64,000 bases of DNA, from positions 10,540,001 through 10,604,000 of the forward strand of contig NC_084711.1 in the NCBI RefSeq assembly GCF_033807575.1, read 5' to 3'. Positions 22,601-32,748 of this stretch are shown in pieces. Below the pieces are notes generated by a model. It saw nothing but the letters and a program-made list of their open reading frames with translations. It was not told where the DNA came from and ran no database searches. Numbering within the stretch: the stretch's first letter is position 1; each line of letters opens with the position of its first letter. Both the position numbers and the translations under genes were made by a program. This stretch comes from Cydia pomonella. Lineage: Eukaryota > Arthropoda > Insecta > Lepidoptera > Tortricidae.

Positions 22601-25600
22601 ATCAGTACCGCTACTTGACACTAGATGTCGCGACTGACAAAAATTGCATTTGTCGACAATTTACAACTAATGTTACAAGCAGAAGGAGTTGAAAATAGAG
22701 TTCCGGTTAATCCGGTTACAATATTAACTGAAAACTGTTGAGCATTATACTACGTTCGTCGGCGTCGCAACATCTTTTGATACCAAAACTGATCTATGGA
22801 GTGAGCACTATGCTTACTTCTTATTTCTATAGTCAGGTCCTGTGATCACGCATGCTTGAGACATTTGATCATTGCCATTACCACTCTAGCAGTATTATAT
22901 TGCATTTAACAGATAACATTGTCCTTGTGTCCACGTCACTCCCTCTAGTCTATGTGCACTCGAAATGCCGAAGAGTGATTGTTGCCTCTATTCCCGGTCA
23001 TGCAGTCTTGTGTAAATAGAAAATCATGTATTTCCATAATACCTAGTCTACTTAAAAAAAAAACTATTTGCACAAAACTCCATAAGGTTGGTCAAGACTT
23101 GATCTAGAAAATGTTAAACCTATGAGATGAAATTGTTTAATGAGGAATTTCTAGATTAGTCTTGTAATGTGTAGTTACTAAACATTCTCTAGGATGCTAA
23201 TTGTTAGTCGATGTACAGTTAAGGTCCAAAATGTTTGCATTTCTTAAACTCATTATTTGATCTTTCAAAATAATGTAAGCATATCCGACCCCGGCTGTAT
23301 AGTACTACGATTATAACTGTGCGCTTCCTGTCATCGGCAACTACACACGATTTCATCTCAAGTAATCGCAGCCGTACATTTTTAAGTGTAAGGCTTGAGT
23401 AGACGCTCGCTTTGGGCGTGCAGCGTGCATGTTAAACAAATGCAAACGTATAGGAGCGGCCTTAGTGCACGCCCGACGCCACGCTGCACGCTCCGCTTCG
23501 AGCGTCCACTCAGGCCTTACAGTAAGGCGCACAGTTTCAGTCGCAGTAGCGTAAGTATGAAGTAGACGTAGTGCAGTCTTGTCGCAACGCCTTCTGCTTT
23601 TTATAAAATTTTGAGTTGTCATTTTATTCCGCACGTATCCCATTCATATTCATTCCGCCGGGAGCTGGCGATCCGAAACGGCCTTACAGCAGGGGACGAT
23701 GTATATGTATGGGTCGTGCCAGTGACATGACAACTCAATCGCATCTGTTCGCAGGTAAACTCGGAAATCATACTTTGTTAAATTTTTTTGTTTGTATTTA
23801 TTTATTAAGTGATGGTTTTTGTTTCGGTGCAGTCAAAGCGTGGAGAGGCGCGAGCAGGCGCGGGCCGATCTCAAGGGCTTGGAGGACACGGTTGCTAAGG
23901 AGCTGCAGACCTTGCACAACCTGCGCAAACTCTTCGTACAAGACTTGCAGGCGAGTACATGTTCACTATGAATTAAATAATGAACAAATAAATACATATT
24001 TGGGGACAATCTTACATAGATCGACCTAGTCCCAAACTAAGCATAGCTTGTACTATGGGTCCCGGGCGACGATATACATACGTATATAGATAAATACATA
24101 CAAAGTAAACATCCATGACTCAGGAACAAATATCTGTGTTCAACACACAAATAAATGCCCCTACCGGGATTCGATTCCGGGACCATCGGTTTCATAGGCA
24201 GGGTCACTACCCACTAGGCCAGACCAGTCATCAAAATTGAACTACACAGACCGGTAGAAAGTGATAAATCAAGATAACACTGATATTTTTATGCCAGAAC
24301 TAAACGAGTTGTTGTGCACATGTCCATTACAGTGCGATACTTAACTATTATCTAACCCAGTGATTTCTGCGCATTGATTGTCTCTAGGCTCTAGATTCTA
24401 GAGCTACCCGTAGGTTATCTCCATATTCAAGGGCGTCGTTATAAATTATAACACGTAAAGGGAGTCGCATTACATACAAGTTTGGTACCTCCCGGTCTAA
24501 CCTTTGGCATAAACTCGCAGGCGAGAATAAAGAAATCGATCAACTCTGAGGAAGGCGCCGAGGAGGAGGGCGGCTCCCTGGCCCAGAAGCAGAAGATCTC
24601 GTTCCTGGAGAACAACCTGGAGCAGCTGACCAAGGTGCACAAGCAGCTGGTGCGCGACAACGCCGACCTGCGCTGCGAGCTGCCCAAGCTGGAGAAGCGG
24701 CTGCGCGCCACCATGGAGCGCGTCAAGGCGCTGGAGACTGCGCTCAAGGTACCTGCGTTATACTCGTGCCAATTGTTTCTGTACGAATGTCAATTGCAGA
24801 TATTTTTTGGTCAAATTTAGCTTGTGAATCTGAATACAGGTATAATATTATCAATACTATATTACAAGGATCACAATATTTAGCGGCGTGTTTTAAATAT
24901 TGACTTCATTCAGACATCATACATTATTCTATTGCAAGCTCGAAAGTTAAAAGATTCATTGAGTTGACTTGATTTGTTTTTAATTGTAGGAAGCGAAGGA
25001 GGGCGCTATGCGAGACCGCAAAAGGTACCAATTCGAAGTGGACAGGATCAAAGAGGCCGTTCGTGCCAAGAATCTCGCCCGAAGAGGTCCACAGGCGCAA
25101 ATCGGTACGTATCTTATTAATCCTTTTCGAGGTATAGGACGATATGTTTACTATTTACGAGTCGATAGAATCTCAATCTTAGCACTTCGATGTAAAGTCA
25201 CATCAGATTGGATTTGCAAAAAAATTTCTTCAAATCATTTATCGAATATTAGTCAGGTCGTCTGTACCTATCTTATGGTCGGCGTCCTTACTCGGAAGTG
25301 GTTGTGAGAATAAGAATATAAATTAGCCACCTCATTGTAACAACGTGTATTGTACGAGGCAATAGTCGGGAGTCATTTAGAAGGTAATGCGGCCATCTGG
25401 AGTCCACACGAGGCCAAATATAGGCTAATGTTGGAACGTATCCAAAATAAATTTATTAGGTTTATATATTTAAAATTATACGGAGTATACCCTTTTATCC
25501 TTTAATGTATCCTACATTGTTCGTGTTAGAAATGGTAGGATACAATAAACTAGAAGTTAGAAGGGAACTGGGGCTAGCTTCATATATATTTAAATTGGTA

Positions 25601-27235
25601 TGAGGCAAGTTATGCAACCCTGGAGTCCTGGCAGAGGTGCGTTTGACCGTACCAGATCGGTACGTGTGGCGGCGGCGGCGGCGGCCGAGCCGCGCGCTCC
25701 AACGCAACTCCTTCGCCAGGCCCCCTTTACGCAAGCAATTCGGACACTGAATCGAGTAGCGATCGAGTTAGATTTGTTTCTTTGTTCTTTGAGCGAATTT
25801 ACAAGGGCCACGCTATATGTATTGTGTTTCTATAGTTTGTAATAATCTATGTACTATATACCTATGTATTTCTTTTCTGTTGTGTGTCAAATTCCATACT
25901 GTCGAATTAGGATAGCCTGTAACGATGGTTGTCTGTATGTAATAAATAAAATAATAAAAATAAAAACTTGAAATAAAGAGTGTAAATTACAGATGTGTAT
26001 AAGTAATGTGTTCGGTAATGTTCCAGCGAAGCCGATCCGCGCCGGCGGCGGGCACCTGGTGGGCGGCGCGCCCGGCGTGGTGCGGCCCGCGCCGCCGCAG
26101 GACATCAAGCGCAAGTCCATCGTCGTGGGCGGCCGCGGTCAGTACCCCCCCCACTCACTACAACCTGTACTCTATACTAGATAGCAAGGAACCGACCCGC
26201 GCCGGCGGCGGGCACCTGGTGGGCGGCGCGCCCGGCGTGGTGCGGCCCGCGCCGCCGCAGGACATCAAGCGCAAGTCCATCGTCGTGGGCGGCCGCGGTC
26301 AGTACCCCCCCACTCACTACAACCTGTACTCTATACTAGATAGCAAGGAACCGACCCGCGCCGGCGGCGGGCACCTGGTGGGGCGGCGCGCCCGGCGTGG
26401 TGCGGCCCGCGCCGCCGCAGGACATCAAGCGCAAGTCCATCGTCGTGGGCGGCCGCGGTCAGTACCCCCCCACTCACTACAACCTGTACTCTATACTAGA
26501 TAGCAAGGAACCGACCCGCGCCGGCGGCGGGCACCTGGTGGGCGGCGCGCCCGGCGTGTTGCGGCCCGCGCCGCCGCAGGACATCAAGCGCAAGTCCATC
26601 GTCGTGGGCGGCCGCGGTCAGTACCCCCCCACTCACTACAACCTGTACTCTATACTAGATAGCAAGGAACCGACCCGCGCCGGCGGCGGGCGACAAATTT
26701 AAAAAATGTGTACGCAAATAGATGTTGTCCCATAGAAAATGTTAATTTCGCGCCTTTTTCTAATGACAAAATGAATTTACCATATTTTTTATTGCAGAAT
26801 TTGAGTTTGGCAAGTCATTTCCGTCAGTACAAAATGGCGGCAAGTTTAAAAAAAATAGGCGCATAGAAAATTTGAAATTCGCACCTTTTTCTACTCACAA
26901 ACTGGGTTCTCCATAATATACGTTGAATAAACGAAAAATTAATGACAATATGAGTTGTGGCTTTAACTTTTTTATATAATTAAGGAGAGTAATAGTTTTT
27001 GACTTTTTTATGTGAAGGTTCGATTTGACTGATGCTTGATGCTTAAATAATTTATTTCCTCGCATATTTGGAGAAAACACTATATAGGCCTCCGCAAGAA
27101 GGCTACTTGCTGGCGTCGGATTCAATTAAACGGAAAAGTCGTCCGTTTCAAACGAATCTGCCTCAGCCAGCAAGTAGCTACTTTCGAGCCTCAACAATAA
27201 TGTCCTATTTAATGTTTGTTTCAGATGAAAGTTGA
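7667..27235 (+). CDS. Khc: Kinesin-1 heavy chain (19 coding exons, 965 codons)
   Basis: This is the conventional kinesin motor subunit, which moves cargo toward microtubule plus ends as a dimer with kinesin light chains. Exons: 7667-7813, 9692-9863, 9980-10123, 10203-10346, 10429-10553, 10650-10903, 11626-11734, 12214-12348, 13154-13326, 13521-13710, 14487-14777, 16469-16630, 18120-18286, 20899-21000, 23833-23950, 24521-24748, 24990-25104, 26027-26137, 27225-27235. All phases join. The motor domain has P-loop GQTSSGKT (residues 92-99), switch I NEHSSRSHS (about 205-213) and switch II DLAGSE (238-243). The neck and long coiled coil follow ('EINQQSQLVEKLKDQ', 'QKQKISFLENNL'), and the autoinhibitory tail motif QIAKPIR spans the exon 17/18 junction. 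The C-terminus 'GGRDES' comes from an 11-nt last exon. Length is close to the Drosophila protein (about 975). Exons are GC-rich against AT-rich introns. Oddities: tandem duplication of the ends of exons 11, 13 and 18, and a GC donor after exon 15. Confidence 0.96.
9215..9300 (-). repeat. Retroposon 3'-tail relic in Khc intron 1
   Basis: ATACAAATACTCTTTATTCC and CTCAATACAGAAACAATAC match, in reverse orientation, the tail of the insertion at 1525-1817. It is heavily decayed. Confidence 0.5.
9316..9516. mobile_element. hAT-like MITE in Khc intron 1
   Basis: The ends are inverted: CATACATCAGGGTTTTTGGT at the left and ACCAAAAACCCTGATGTATG at the right. CTATCAC is directly repeated on either side (9309-9315 and 9517-9523), a 7-8-bp duplication as expected for hAT elements. 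The interior is AT-rich and non-coding. Confidence 0.7.
10922..11575 (-). mobile_element. 5'-truncated LINE (RT C-terminus) in Khc intron 6
   Basis: The minus strand encodes a 113-codon open fragment (11572-11231) with the usual RT tail pattern, a 'LPRLNIM'-like then 'FNKLPIELKS' block followed by 'FNARLKQYFLKKSYYS'. It ends 3' in an (ATA)n tail visible as TTATTATTATTATTATT at 10922. Orientation is opposite to Khc. It is a remnant, not an active element. Confidence 0.65.
14656..14899 (+). repeat. 122-bp tandem duplication of the 3' end of Khc exon 11
   Basis: Positions 14778-14899 repeat 14656-14777 at an offset of 122 bp with scattered substitutions (for example GCAGCGGTGCC versus GCAGTGGTGCC). 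Both copies end in CAGAAG followed by a GTAAG donor, at 14778 and 14900. Use of the second donor would add 122 nt and shift the frame, so the first donor is taken as the real one. Confidence 0.9.
15042..15122 (+). pseudogene. Old diverged copy of Khc exon 11 end
   Basis: After an AG at 15040-15041 the sequence reads, in frame, 'SKVKNVIIVQHCLSLDAANF' and then 'DTNQK', closely matching the exon 11 end 'SEVKNIVQRCHSLETANI' plus 'DANQK'. Most DNA differences are synonymous, so the copy was probably under selection before decay. The donor has lost one G (AAAAGTAATT), which breaks the phase to exon 12. Confidence 0.7.
15640..16035. repeat. MITE-like repeat in Khc intron 11
   Basis: Repeated TGTCCCGTA strings in both orientations (15709, 15730, 15767, 15970-16010) and a right end TCTGGTCACCCTAA suggest a decayed non-autonomous DNA element. 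The boundaries are uncertain. Confidence 0.4.
17833..17950. repeat. Small foldback element in Khc intron 12
   Basis: GGCCACGGAACGCACGC at the left is mirrored by GTGTGCGTTTCGTGGCC at the right, with further pairing inside (CGACGCTGACG versus CGTCGACCACC). Confidence 0.55.
18006..18095 (+). repeat. SINE 3' fragment just upstream of Khc exon 13
   Basis: It matches the 3' body of the SINE at 33505-33770 (CTTATTGAGCTTACC, GGGACTAGGTCGATTTATGT). It ends about 25 bp before the exon 13 acceptor. Confidence 0.65.
18163..20298 (+). repeat. 12-copy tandem array of a 178-bp unit made from Khc exon 13 and its donor site
   Basis: The unit starts inside exon 13 (ACACGCAGGTGCGCGG) and covers its last 124 nt, the GA|GTGAGT donor and about 54 nt of intron. 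The GTGCGCGG landmark recurs at 18171 plus multiples of 178 up to 20129, i.e. 12 copies. They are almost identical; differences seen include CTGAGCGCC in copies 2 and 5 and CTCGAGGAG in copy 3. Between copies a 62-nt GT...AG segment (18287-18348 first) could act as an intron. The exon part between CAG and the donor is 116 nt, so one or two extra copies shift the frame and three restore it. Confidence 0.95.
21001..21307 (+). CDS. Open read-through extension of Khc exon 14 (possible alternative C-terminus)
   Basis: Ignoring the GTTAGT donor at 21001, the Khc frame stays open for 102 further codons to a TAA at 21305-21307. The first part is GC-rich with coding-like third positions and includes 'DEFDPFRDYMLSPKKGK' and 'GFGYAMGLEKAA'; the last third is hydrophobic and less convincing. 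Such an isoform would lack the light-chain-binding and IAK tail regions. Joining 21000 to 23833 gives the conserved Khc sequence, so this segment is either a retained-intron isoform or a fossil exon. No homologue is recognised. Confidence 0.35.
22498..22830. repeat. Foldback MITE in Khc intron 14
   Basis: The left end AATAAGAAGTCAGCATAGAG TGCTCACTCC is mirrored by GGAGTGAGCACTATGCTTAC TTCTTATT at the right. CAGTTTTGGTACC / GATACCAAAACTG pair further in. Confidence 0.7.
23390..23522. repeat. GC-rich foldback MITE in Khc intron 14
   Basis: GTAAGGCTTGAGTAGACGCT at the left is mirrored by AGCGTCCACTCAGGCCTTAC at the right. The inner arms GGGCGTGCAGCGTG / CACGCTGCACGCTC also pair. Confidence 0.7.
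23951..24520 (+). other. GC-AG intron 15 of Khc
   Basis: Exon 15 must end at CAG (23950) to keep the conserved 'VQDLQ' followed by 'ARIKKS', and the next bases are GCGAGT rather than GT. The acceptor is TCGCAG at 24515-24520. A nearby GT (GAGTACAT) would not restore the frame with any AG. The donor has the strong flanking consensus usual for GC-AG introns. Confidence 0.75.
23972..24232 (-). mobile_element. tRNA-derived SINE in Khc intron 15
   Basis: Reverse complement begins with GACTGGTCTGGCCTAGTGGG (A-box-like), has a B-box-like GGAATCGAATCCC and continues with the shared SINE body (TGTTCCTGAGTCATGGATGT, GGGACTAGGTCGATCTATGT). It is a near full-length copy, opposite to Khc, starting about 20 bp after the exon 15 donor. 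Confidence 0.85.
25343..25975 (+). mobile_element. Decayed LINE C-terminus in Khc intron 17
   Basis: Plus-strand translation shows the RT tail 'GNAAIWSPHEAKYRLMLERI' followed by 'QNKFIRFIYLKLYGVYP', then after a one-base shift 'MVGYNKLEVRRELGLASYIF', and ends in an A/T-rich (AATAAA)-like tail near 25945-25975. Frame shifts and stops show it is dead. The type is jockey/R1-like by pattern. Confidence 0.7.
26038..26695 (+). repeat. Tandem array of a 159-160-bp unit made from Khc exon 18 and its donor site
   Basis: The landmark GCCGGCGGCGGGC recurs at 26041, 26201, 26360, 26520 and 26679, giving four full units and a partial fifth. Each unit holds 100 nt of exon 18 ('GGGHLVGGAPGV' through 'KSIVVGGR'), the G|GTCAGT donor and about 59 nt of intron. 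Unit length varies with a C-run (8 or 7) and one extra G. The 159-nt form is a multiple of three and stays open through the spacer. No strong acceptor precedes copies 2-5, so they are taken as intronic. Confidence 0.93.
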
Positions 27236-27331
27236 AGAGCTAACCGCATCACATATTAGAGAATTTAAATGGAACTTCATAGGTGTACCTAACTTACGGC
27301 GAAAATCATTCTCGAGCATTATATCCATTAT

Positions 27332-27354
27332 AATAAAAATACGTGTTTAATAAA
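27332..27354 (+). terminator. Khc polyadenylation signals
   Basis: Two AATAAA hexamers (27332 and 27349) lie about 100 bp after the stop at 27233-27235 and are followed by an A-run at about 27372. This is the expected place for the end of a short Khc 3' UTR. Confidence 0.55.
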
Positions 27355-27379
27355 AGCCTAATTTAAGCTGCAAAAAAAA

Positions 27380-30300
27380 AAAGAAATATCGTAGTTCTCT
27401 TAAGCTTAAATGTTTCGGGCGATCTAATTAATAATGTCAGTGCACATGGACTTAGACGGTATAGCTTTTTGCTAATATTTAAGCTACTTAAAATTCGATA
27501 TGTATAATTGTTAGGTACCCCCGCAAAAAGTATTACTTTCTATATAATCAGATCAGGAGCATTGACGGTTGCTTTTTTTTACAAAGAAGATAAAATATTT
27601 TTATGAAATGACAAAGTATTAAATTTAGCTTGATAACGTCTTGAGTGCTGATCGCATTACATACTAAATTAAATATTCTAATTAATCTTAGTGGTATGAT
27701 TCCGTGGGATGAAATGCGGCCGATGAAAGTACGTTAAATGTGCAGTACAAAGACATACCGAGCCAGTTACCAAGATTTCTGGAATCACTGAGACAGTGCT
27801 CCCATTTCTCCCATCGGACACGATTAATGTTTTCAAAAGTTGCAATACGTTATTATGTTAAGAATCGCTGTGAATAATTTGCAGACTTGCATATGCTACC
27901 GCACAAATAAAATAAAAATACAAAAAAAAAATGTTTTAAAATAAGTGTCTATTACGGTTGCTGTAAAGGTCCTCGTAATCACGTGTGGTGGCAAATGCAT
28001 ACCAGTATGCATCTTCAATGTGTAGTTGTAGATTAGGCTTCATTGATATATATTTTTATATATTGTGATAAGCGTTGTTATGCCGACAAGCGAGCATTTA
28101 TTTAATTACTAACGAAAGATTTGGTACGTTCGTTAAGGTGTCATGGGTGATAACGAGAACTCGAAACAGTCAGGAACAGTTTATAATAGATTGTCGGGCA
28201 TTGGATTCAGGACGAGAGTGCCTGCGCGACTTGCTGCAACGAGCAAGTTCTCAGCTGTCAGGCACAGTCTGCGGCGCCGGAAGGATTCATATTATACTTT
28301 GTTAGTGGGTGATTTTTGTATTCCATCCAGGAATATGAAAGTCTCATTCACTAATTACATATTTGCTCTGGTTACATAGGAATACATATAAAATAATATT
28401 TACCAATGCGTAGTAAAAGCACTTATAGAAGAGTTTCTGCATAAATTAGTGTAGGTTGGTTATCATTCATTATCACCTTTCGCTTAGCTCTCATCGCGCG
28501 TCATGTTCACGTTTGCTTGTGATCTGTGATTTTAGCACATAATATAATGAACCCCGTCTGCTTAGAAAGTCTCAGTGGTTATTTTAGTAAGTTCCAAGTA
28601 ATATGTAATGCCGCGGAACGTAAACGATAAACGTGCAATATTCCTAAGCACATAAACGAATGAGAAGTGATGCTTAAAATACCCAGTACCCGATTGGTTG
28701 AAGTTCTCTATTGCTTTTAGGATACATCCGCTTCATCTAGATCTGTAACTTATATAAGTACTTACGAATGTAATCACGGATAGGGGCCAGCAGTGCCGCG
28801 TCGCGTACATGAGGAGTTATGGAACTACGTGAACCACATGTCAGAAAACCAAAGATAAATCACATTTTTAGATTTATTGATTGAGATTAAATGCCACCTG
28901 AAATTCAATAAGTTATATCCCGAATTACTCGATGGTTCCAAAACTCCTTGTTTTTCTTGCAATACATATATGATTTAGGTGTAAAGTTATAGTAAATTAT
29001 TTCACAATTAAGTTAGGTTCTCGATTTTATTATTTTTTATTTATTGTTTTACGAACCAAAATTATCTCGTTTTTTTTCACTTTTAAAGTGTTGTACGCTT
29101 TTTTTACATACCTCTATTTACATTATTTTAACAATCATGATCAAATACATATATTTTTTCATTAAAAATGGGGATGTAAGCAAAGATGCATTCCACGAGG
29201 AAACTCAAGTCTGTGTCTTTGTCGTCGTTAAGTCTAGATTGTTTTGTTTTGTTGTCGTGTAGGTACATAAGAGGCTACCCTCGGTTACACGCGCCTGATG
29301 GTGGCGCTCGACGGGCTTCGGCGCATCGCAAACAAACCGACAGGCTTGCCTTTGCACCAAGTGATTTAGTTTGTATTGACATCTTTTGTATGATGTATTT
29401 AATATACAGGAAAATCTCAGAAAGAGCGTTTTCTTGATTTTTATTTATTATAAAATAAAATTATGAATTTAATTTGCTAGAGTGTTTTTCATTTCCCAAA
29501 AGCCAATCCCCATCCCTAAGGCTTGGCACAAAATTAATTGAAATACGAATATCCATCCAGAGTGCAGCATACTCCTCAAATAATTTCAACATTTTACTGC
29601 TGAAAATAAAATTGAATCAAGCTATTTTCCTTGGCTCGAAATCGAAAGCTAACTTTAAGAAATATATATTGTACTCGTCAAGACAATTTTAACATGCCCA
29701 AAGATTATTACGGATCACTATTTTATACATTATTCGGTGTATAATCTTTAGTCAGACAAGTTGTCACCGAAGTTATGTACGAGTTCCAGTCAAATAGTAA
29801 GATTCGGCTGTCTAAGGGTGATATAATGATTTAGTGTTTTATTCACTTTTATACCACACCACCATCCTCAAGGTCACCCAAAATCGAATCGGAGCACCCC
29901 ATTATACACGTGGTCCTGTCTGTCGTACCCCTAGAGAGAGCAATGCGAAATCGGGGCGACCAGCAAGCCGAAGCTGCGGAGCCAAGTGTAGTGTCCGTGC
30001 TCCGTGCTTCGTCACGCGAGGGCGGAAGGACTGTGCTTCCGGAGTGCCGGACCCATTGCACCCAGATGCAAAAGCCTCCCCCGTCCCCCTTATAAATCAG
30101 ACGAACTTCAGATTTGATGGACACCCCACAATCACTACTTACCATCACCGATTACTATTTTACTTATGAAAAAATAGTAATAGTGAGCATTAAGCAAATG
30201 TATAAATCTTAGGTATTCCATCTTGCCTCACTCTCCCCTACCGCTTGGTTCCCTATTAACCCCAAAATCGTAAAATGTTTAAGGCCTTCATATTCAGGAA

Positions 30301-30570
30301 CAGAAAAGACCAAATAGAACCTATATTCCTAAATAACCCTAAAATTACAAACTAGCGTCAGGATCTTTCTTTATTTTACGCAAAATGTAAGTGGTTATGC
30401 TGCTGTACCTCTGGTGTACGTCACTGTACCTTTAACAAAAATAGCTGTACCTCTCCCAAAACTGAGTTACGTGTAATAAACCCGATTTAGTGGACCATAT
30501 TTTTAATAATATCTCGTTTTAGGGAGAGGTACACTGACGATACATTATAACTACATATATTTTGTTTGAA
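27380..30570. other. Intergenic DNA, only weak exon candidates
   Basis: Mostly AT-rich. Two GC-richer patches, 28143-28300 and about 29283-29370, have coding-like composition but cannot be linked to a known gene. Nothing else was supported. Confidence 0.4.
28143..28297 (+). CDS. Possible lone 5' coding exon, unrecognised
   Basis: An ATG at 28143 opens a basic peptide ('MGDNENSKQSGTVYNRLSG', later 'AVRHSLRRRKDSYY') and a GTTAGT donor-like site follows near 28298. No continuation exon was identified, so this is a guess from composition only. Confidence 0.2.
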
Positions 30571-30681
30571 ATAATGCAAATTTTAATAGGTCCACCCACC
30601 AACCTGACACCAGGTTCAAAAAATAAATAATAAAGATACAATACAACTGCATACTTTAAGTGCAGCATAATGCAAGATTTC

Positions 30682-30947
30682 ATATATGGAAGGTAGAGGC
30701 AAGGAACAGAATCTCCATATACCAAAAAGTGTCCGACAAAAAACTATAAACAATACTTAGAATGCTTGAGAAAAAAAATCTAATCATAGACAGCGCACTT
30801 CACTCCGTCAATAACGCCTAGGTTCTTAGCTACTCTAGCGCTACTCTGGAGAAATTTGAAACTATTATTTATAGCTGACAGCTGGACACTTTTGAAACAG
30901 TTCTGCCTATGGAGATTCTGTTCCTTGCCTCTACCTTCCATAATTTC
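30682..30947. repeat. Foldback element
   Basis: TATGGAAGGTAGAGGCAAGG at the left is mirrored by CCTTGCCTCTACCTTCCATA at the right. AAAAAGTGTCC / GGACACTTTT pair inside. Confidence 0.75.
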
Positions 30948-30993
30948 ATAGGTCTACCCGCCATCCTGACGTCAGAATGGCGGGTGGACCTTT

Positions 30994-31542
30994 TTAGGGT
31001 TCCGTAGCCAAATGGCGAAAAACGGAACCCTTATAGATTCGTCATGTCCGTCTGTCTGTCCGATTATGTCACAGCCACTTTTTTCCGAAACTATAAGAGC
31101 TATACTGTTCAAACTTGGTAAGTAGATGTATTCTACGAACCGCATTAAGATTTTTACACAAAAAAAAAAAAAACAATAAATTTTGGGGGTTCCCCATACT
31201 TAGCACTGAAACTCAAAAAAAAATTTTTCATCAAACCCATACGTGTGGTGTATCTATGGATAGGTCTTCAAAAATGATATTTAGGTTCCTAATATCATTT
31301 TTTTCTAAACTGAATAGTTTGCACGAGAGACACTTCCAAAGTGAAAAAATGTGCCCCCCCCCCCCTGTAACTTCTAAAATAACAGAATGAAAAATCAAAA
31401 AAAATATATGATAGACATTACCATGCAAACTTCCACCGAAAATTGGTTTGAACGAGATCTAGTAATTAGTTTTTTTTAATACGTCATAAATGGTACGGAA
31501 CCCTTCATGGGCGAGTCCGACTCGCACTTGGCCGCTTTTTTT
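30994..31542 (+). repeat. Interspersed repeat family A, copy 2
   Basis: It begins with TTAGGGTTCCGTAGCCAAATG and ends with GACTCGCACTTGGCCGC. It matches 2151-2706 over its length and sits directly after a palindrome of the type ACCCGCCATCCTGAC / GTCAGAATGGCGGGT. Confidence 0.85.
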
Positions 31543-31684
31543 GTCTTATCTCGTTTTAGGGCGAGGTACACTGGATTTTATTAAAGGTACACCGAAGGTA
31601 CAATATGTTTATAAATATTTCGTTTAATTTTGCTGAGGTCCACCCGCCATCCTACGCTCTACGCTCAGCGTTTTTCACAGTTTC

Positions 31685-32045
31685 AAAGCGAATTTGAAAT
31701 AGTGGTGTATTGCCAAAGAAAACTAGCTTTGTAGCGACAGCCATCTTTCGACAAATAATTAAAACTTTTACGTCCTTTGACTTTGATCCTTATTCTTTCA
31801 CATATATGTGTTCAATTTGTTAAATATCAAAAAAGTGGTGCCATCTAATATACCAAAGGTATAGCAGCATCGTTTCGAGCGATGACGCCATAACCTTTAG
31901 GTAGTGCCCGGTAAGATGGTGCCACCTTTTGACATTTAACAAATTGAACACATGTCAGCGAAAGAATAAGGATGAAAGTCAAATAGCGTTCTAAAAATTT
32001 TAATTATGTGTCGAAAGATACGTAGACAATACACCTCTATTTCTA
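31685..32045. repeat. Foldback element family F, copy 1
   Basis: The arms pair across the centre: TTGACTTTGATCCTTATTC versus AATAAGGATGAAAGTCAAAT, TTAAATATCAAAAAAGTGGTGCC versus GGTGCCACCTTTTGACATTT. A second copy with two extra insertions is at 59130-59845. Confidence 0.7.
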
Positions 32046-32364
32046 TACAGCTCTTTGATAGTTTTGATGTGCAGCTCCACGCGTGGTGAATTAGAGAACG
32101 AATTCGACCCGCCGCGAGTTATGCCGCGGCAAATTGCAAAGGGCGCTGTTAATATCATTACATAAGGTTTTTACAAAATGCGGACTTTTACAATTTGACT
32201 GCTAAATTTCAGCCAGTTGAAAAATTCAAAATTGGGTCAAGTGTAACTTAAACATTTATCAGGCACCGGGGTTCCCAGGCCGGTGTGTGTGTGTCCACGC
32301 ATAATGGAGTGACCTGACAGTAGGGCTTTCGTGTTTTGTGTCATTGTGTGTAAAAATAATTGCG

Positions 32365-32748
32365 GAATTAAGAGCCCATCAACGCGCTCACTAGCGCCAC
32401 TGGAAAATAATTGTGATTATTTTAATTTTACGGTAGGTAGATATTTAAAAAAGGGGGCCGCTACGTACTGTATTTTGTATTTAAGTACCTTCTGAATACA
32501 TCAAACTAGTTTCTATATTGCTGGTTTCGTCGATCTATGAACTAGAAACAAAAACGGCCGTTTTAACTTTGGACGCCTAGATTGACGAATCCAGCAACGT
32601 AAAAACTATTCTGATGTATTCAAAAGGTACTTAAATACTACATACAGTACGTAGGGGCCCCCTTTTTTAAATATCTATCGTTAAATTTAAATAATCACAA
32701 TTATTTAGCAGTGGCGCTAGTGAGCACGTTGATGGGCTCTTAATACTA
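32365..32748. repeat. Large foldback element (about 190-bp arms)
   Basis: TTAAGAGCCCATCAACG at the left is mirrored by CGTTGATGGGCTCTTAA at the right. Many inner blocks pair, such as CACTAGCGCCACTG / CAGTGGCGCTAGTG and AAAAAAGGGGGCC / GGCCCCCTTTTTT. Confidence 0.8.

Noticed and set aside
29834..30169. 111-codon plus-strand open frame rich in Arg, Pro and Cys
   Set aside because: Overlapping open frames exist on both strands, codon use is not biased, and there are no splice sites or recognisable motifs; it is probably chance or repeat-derived.
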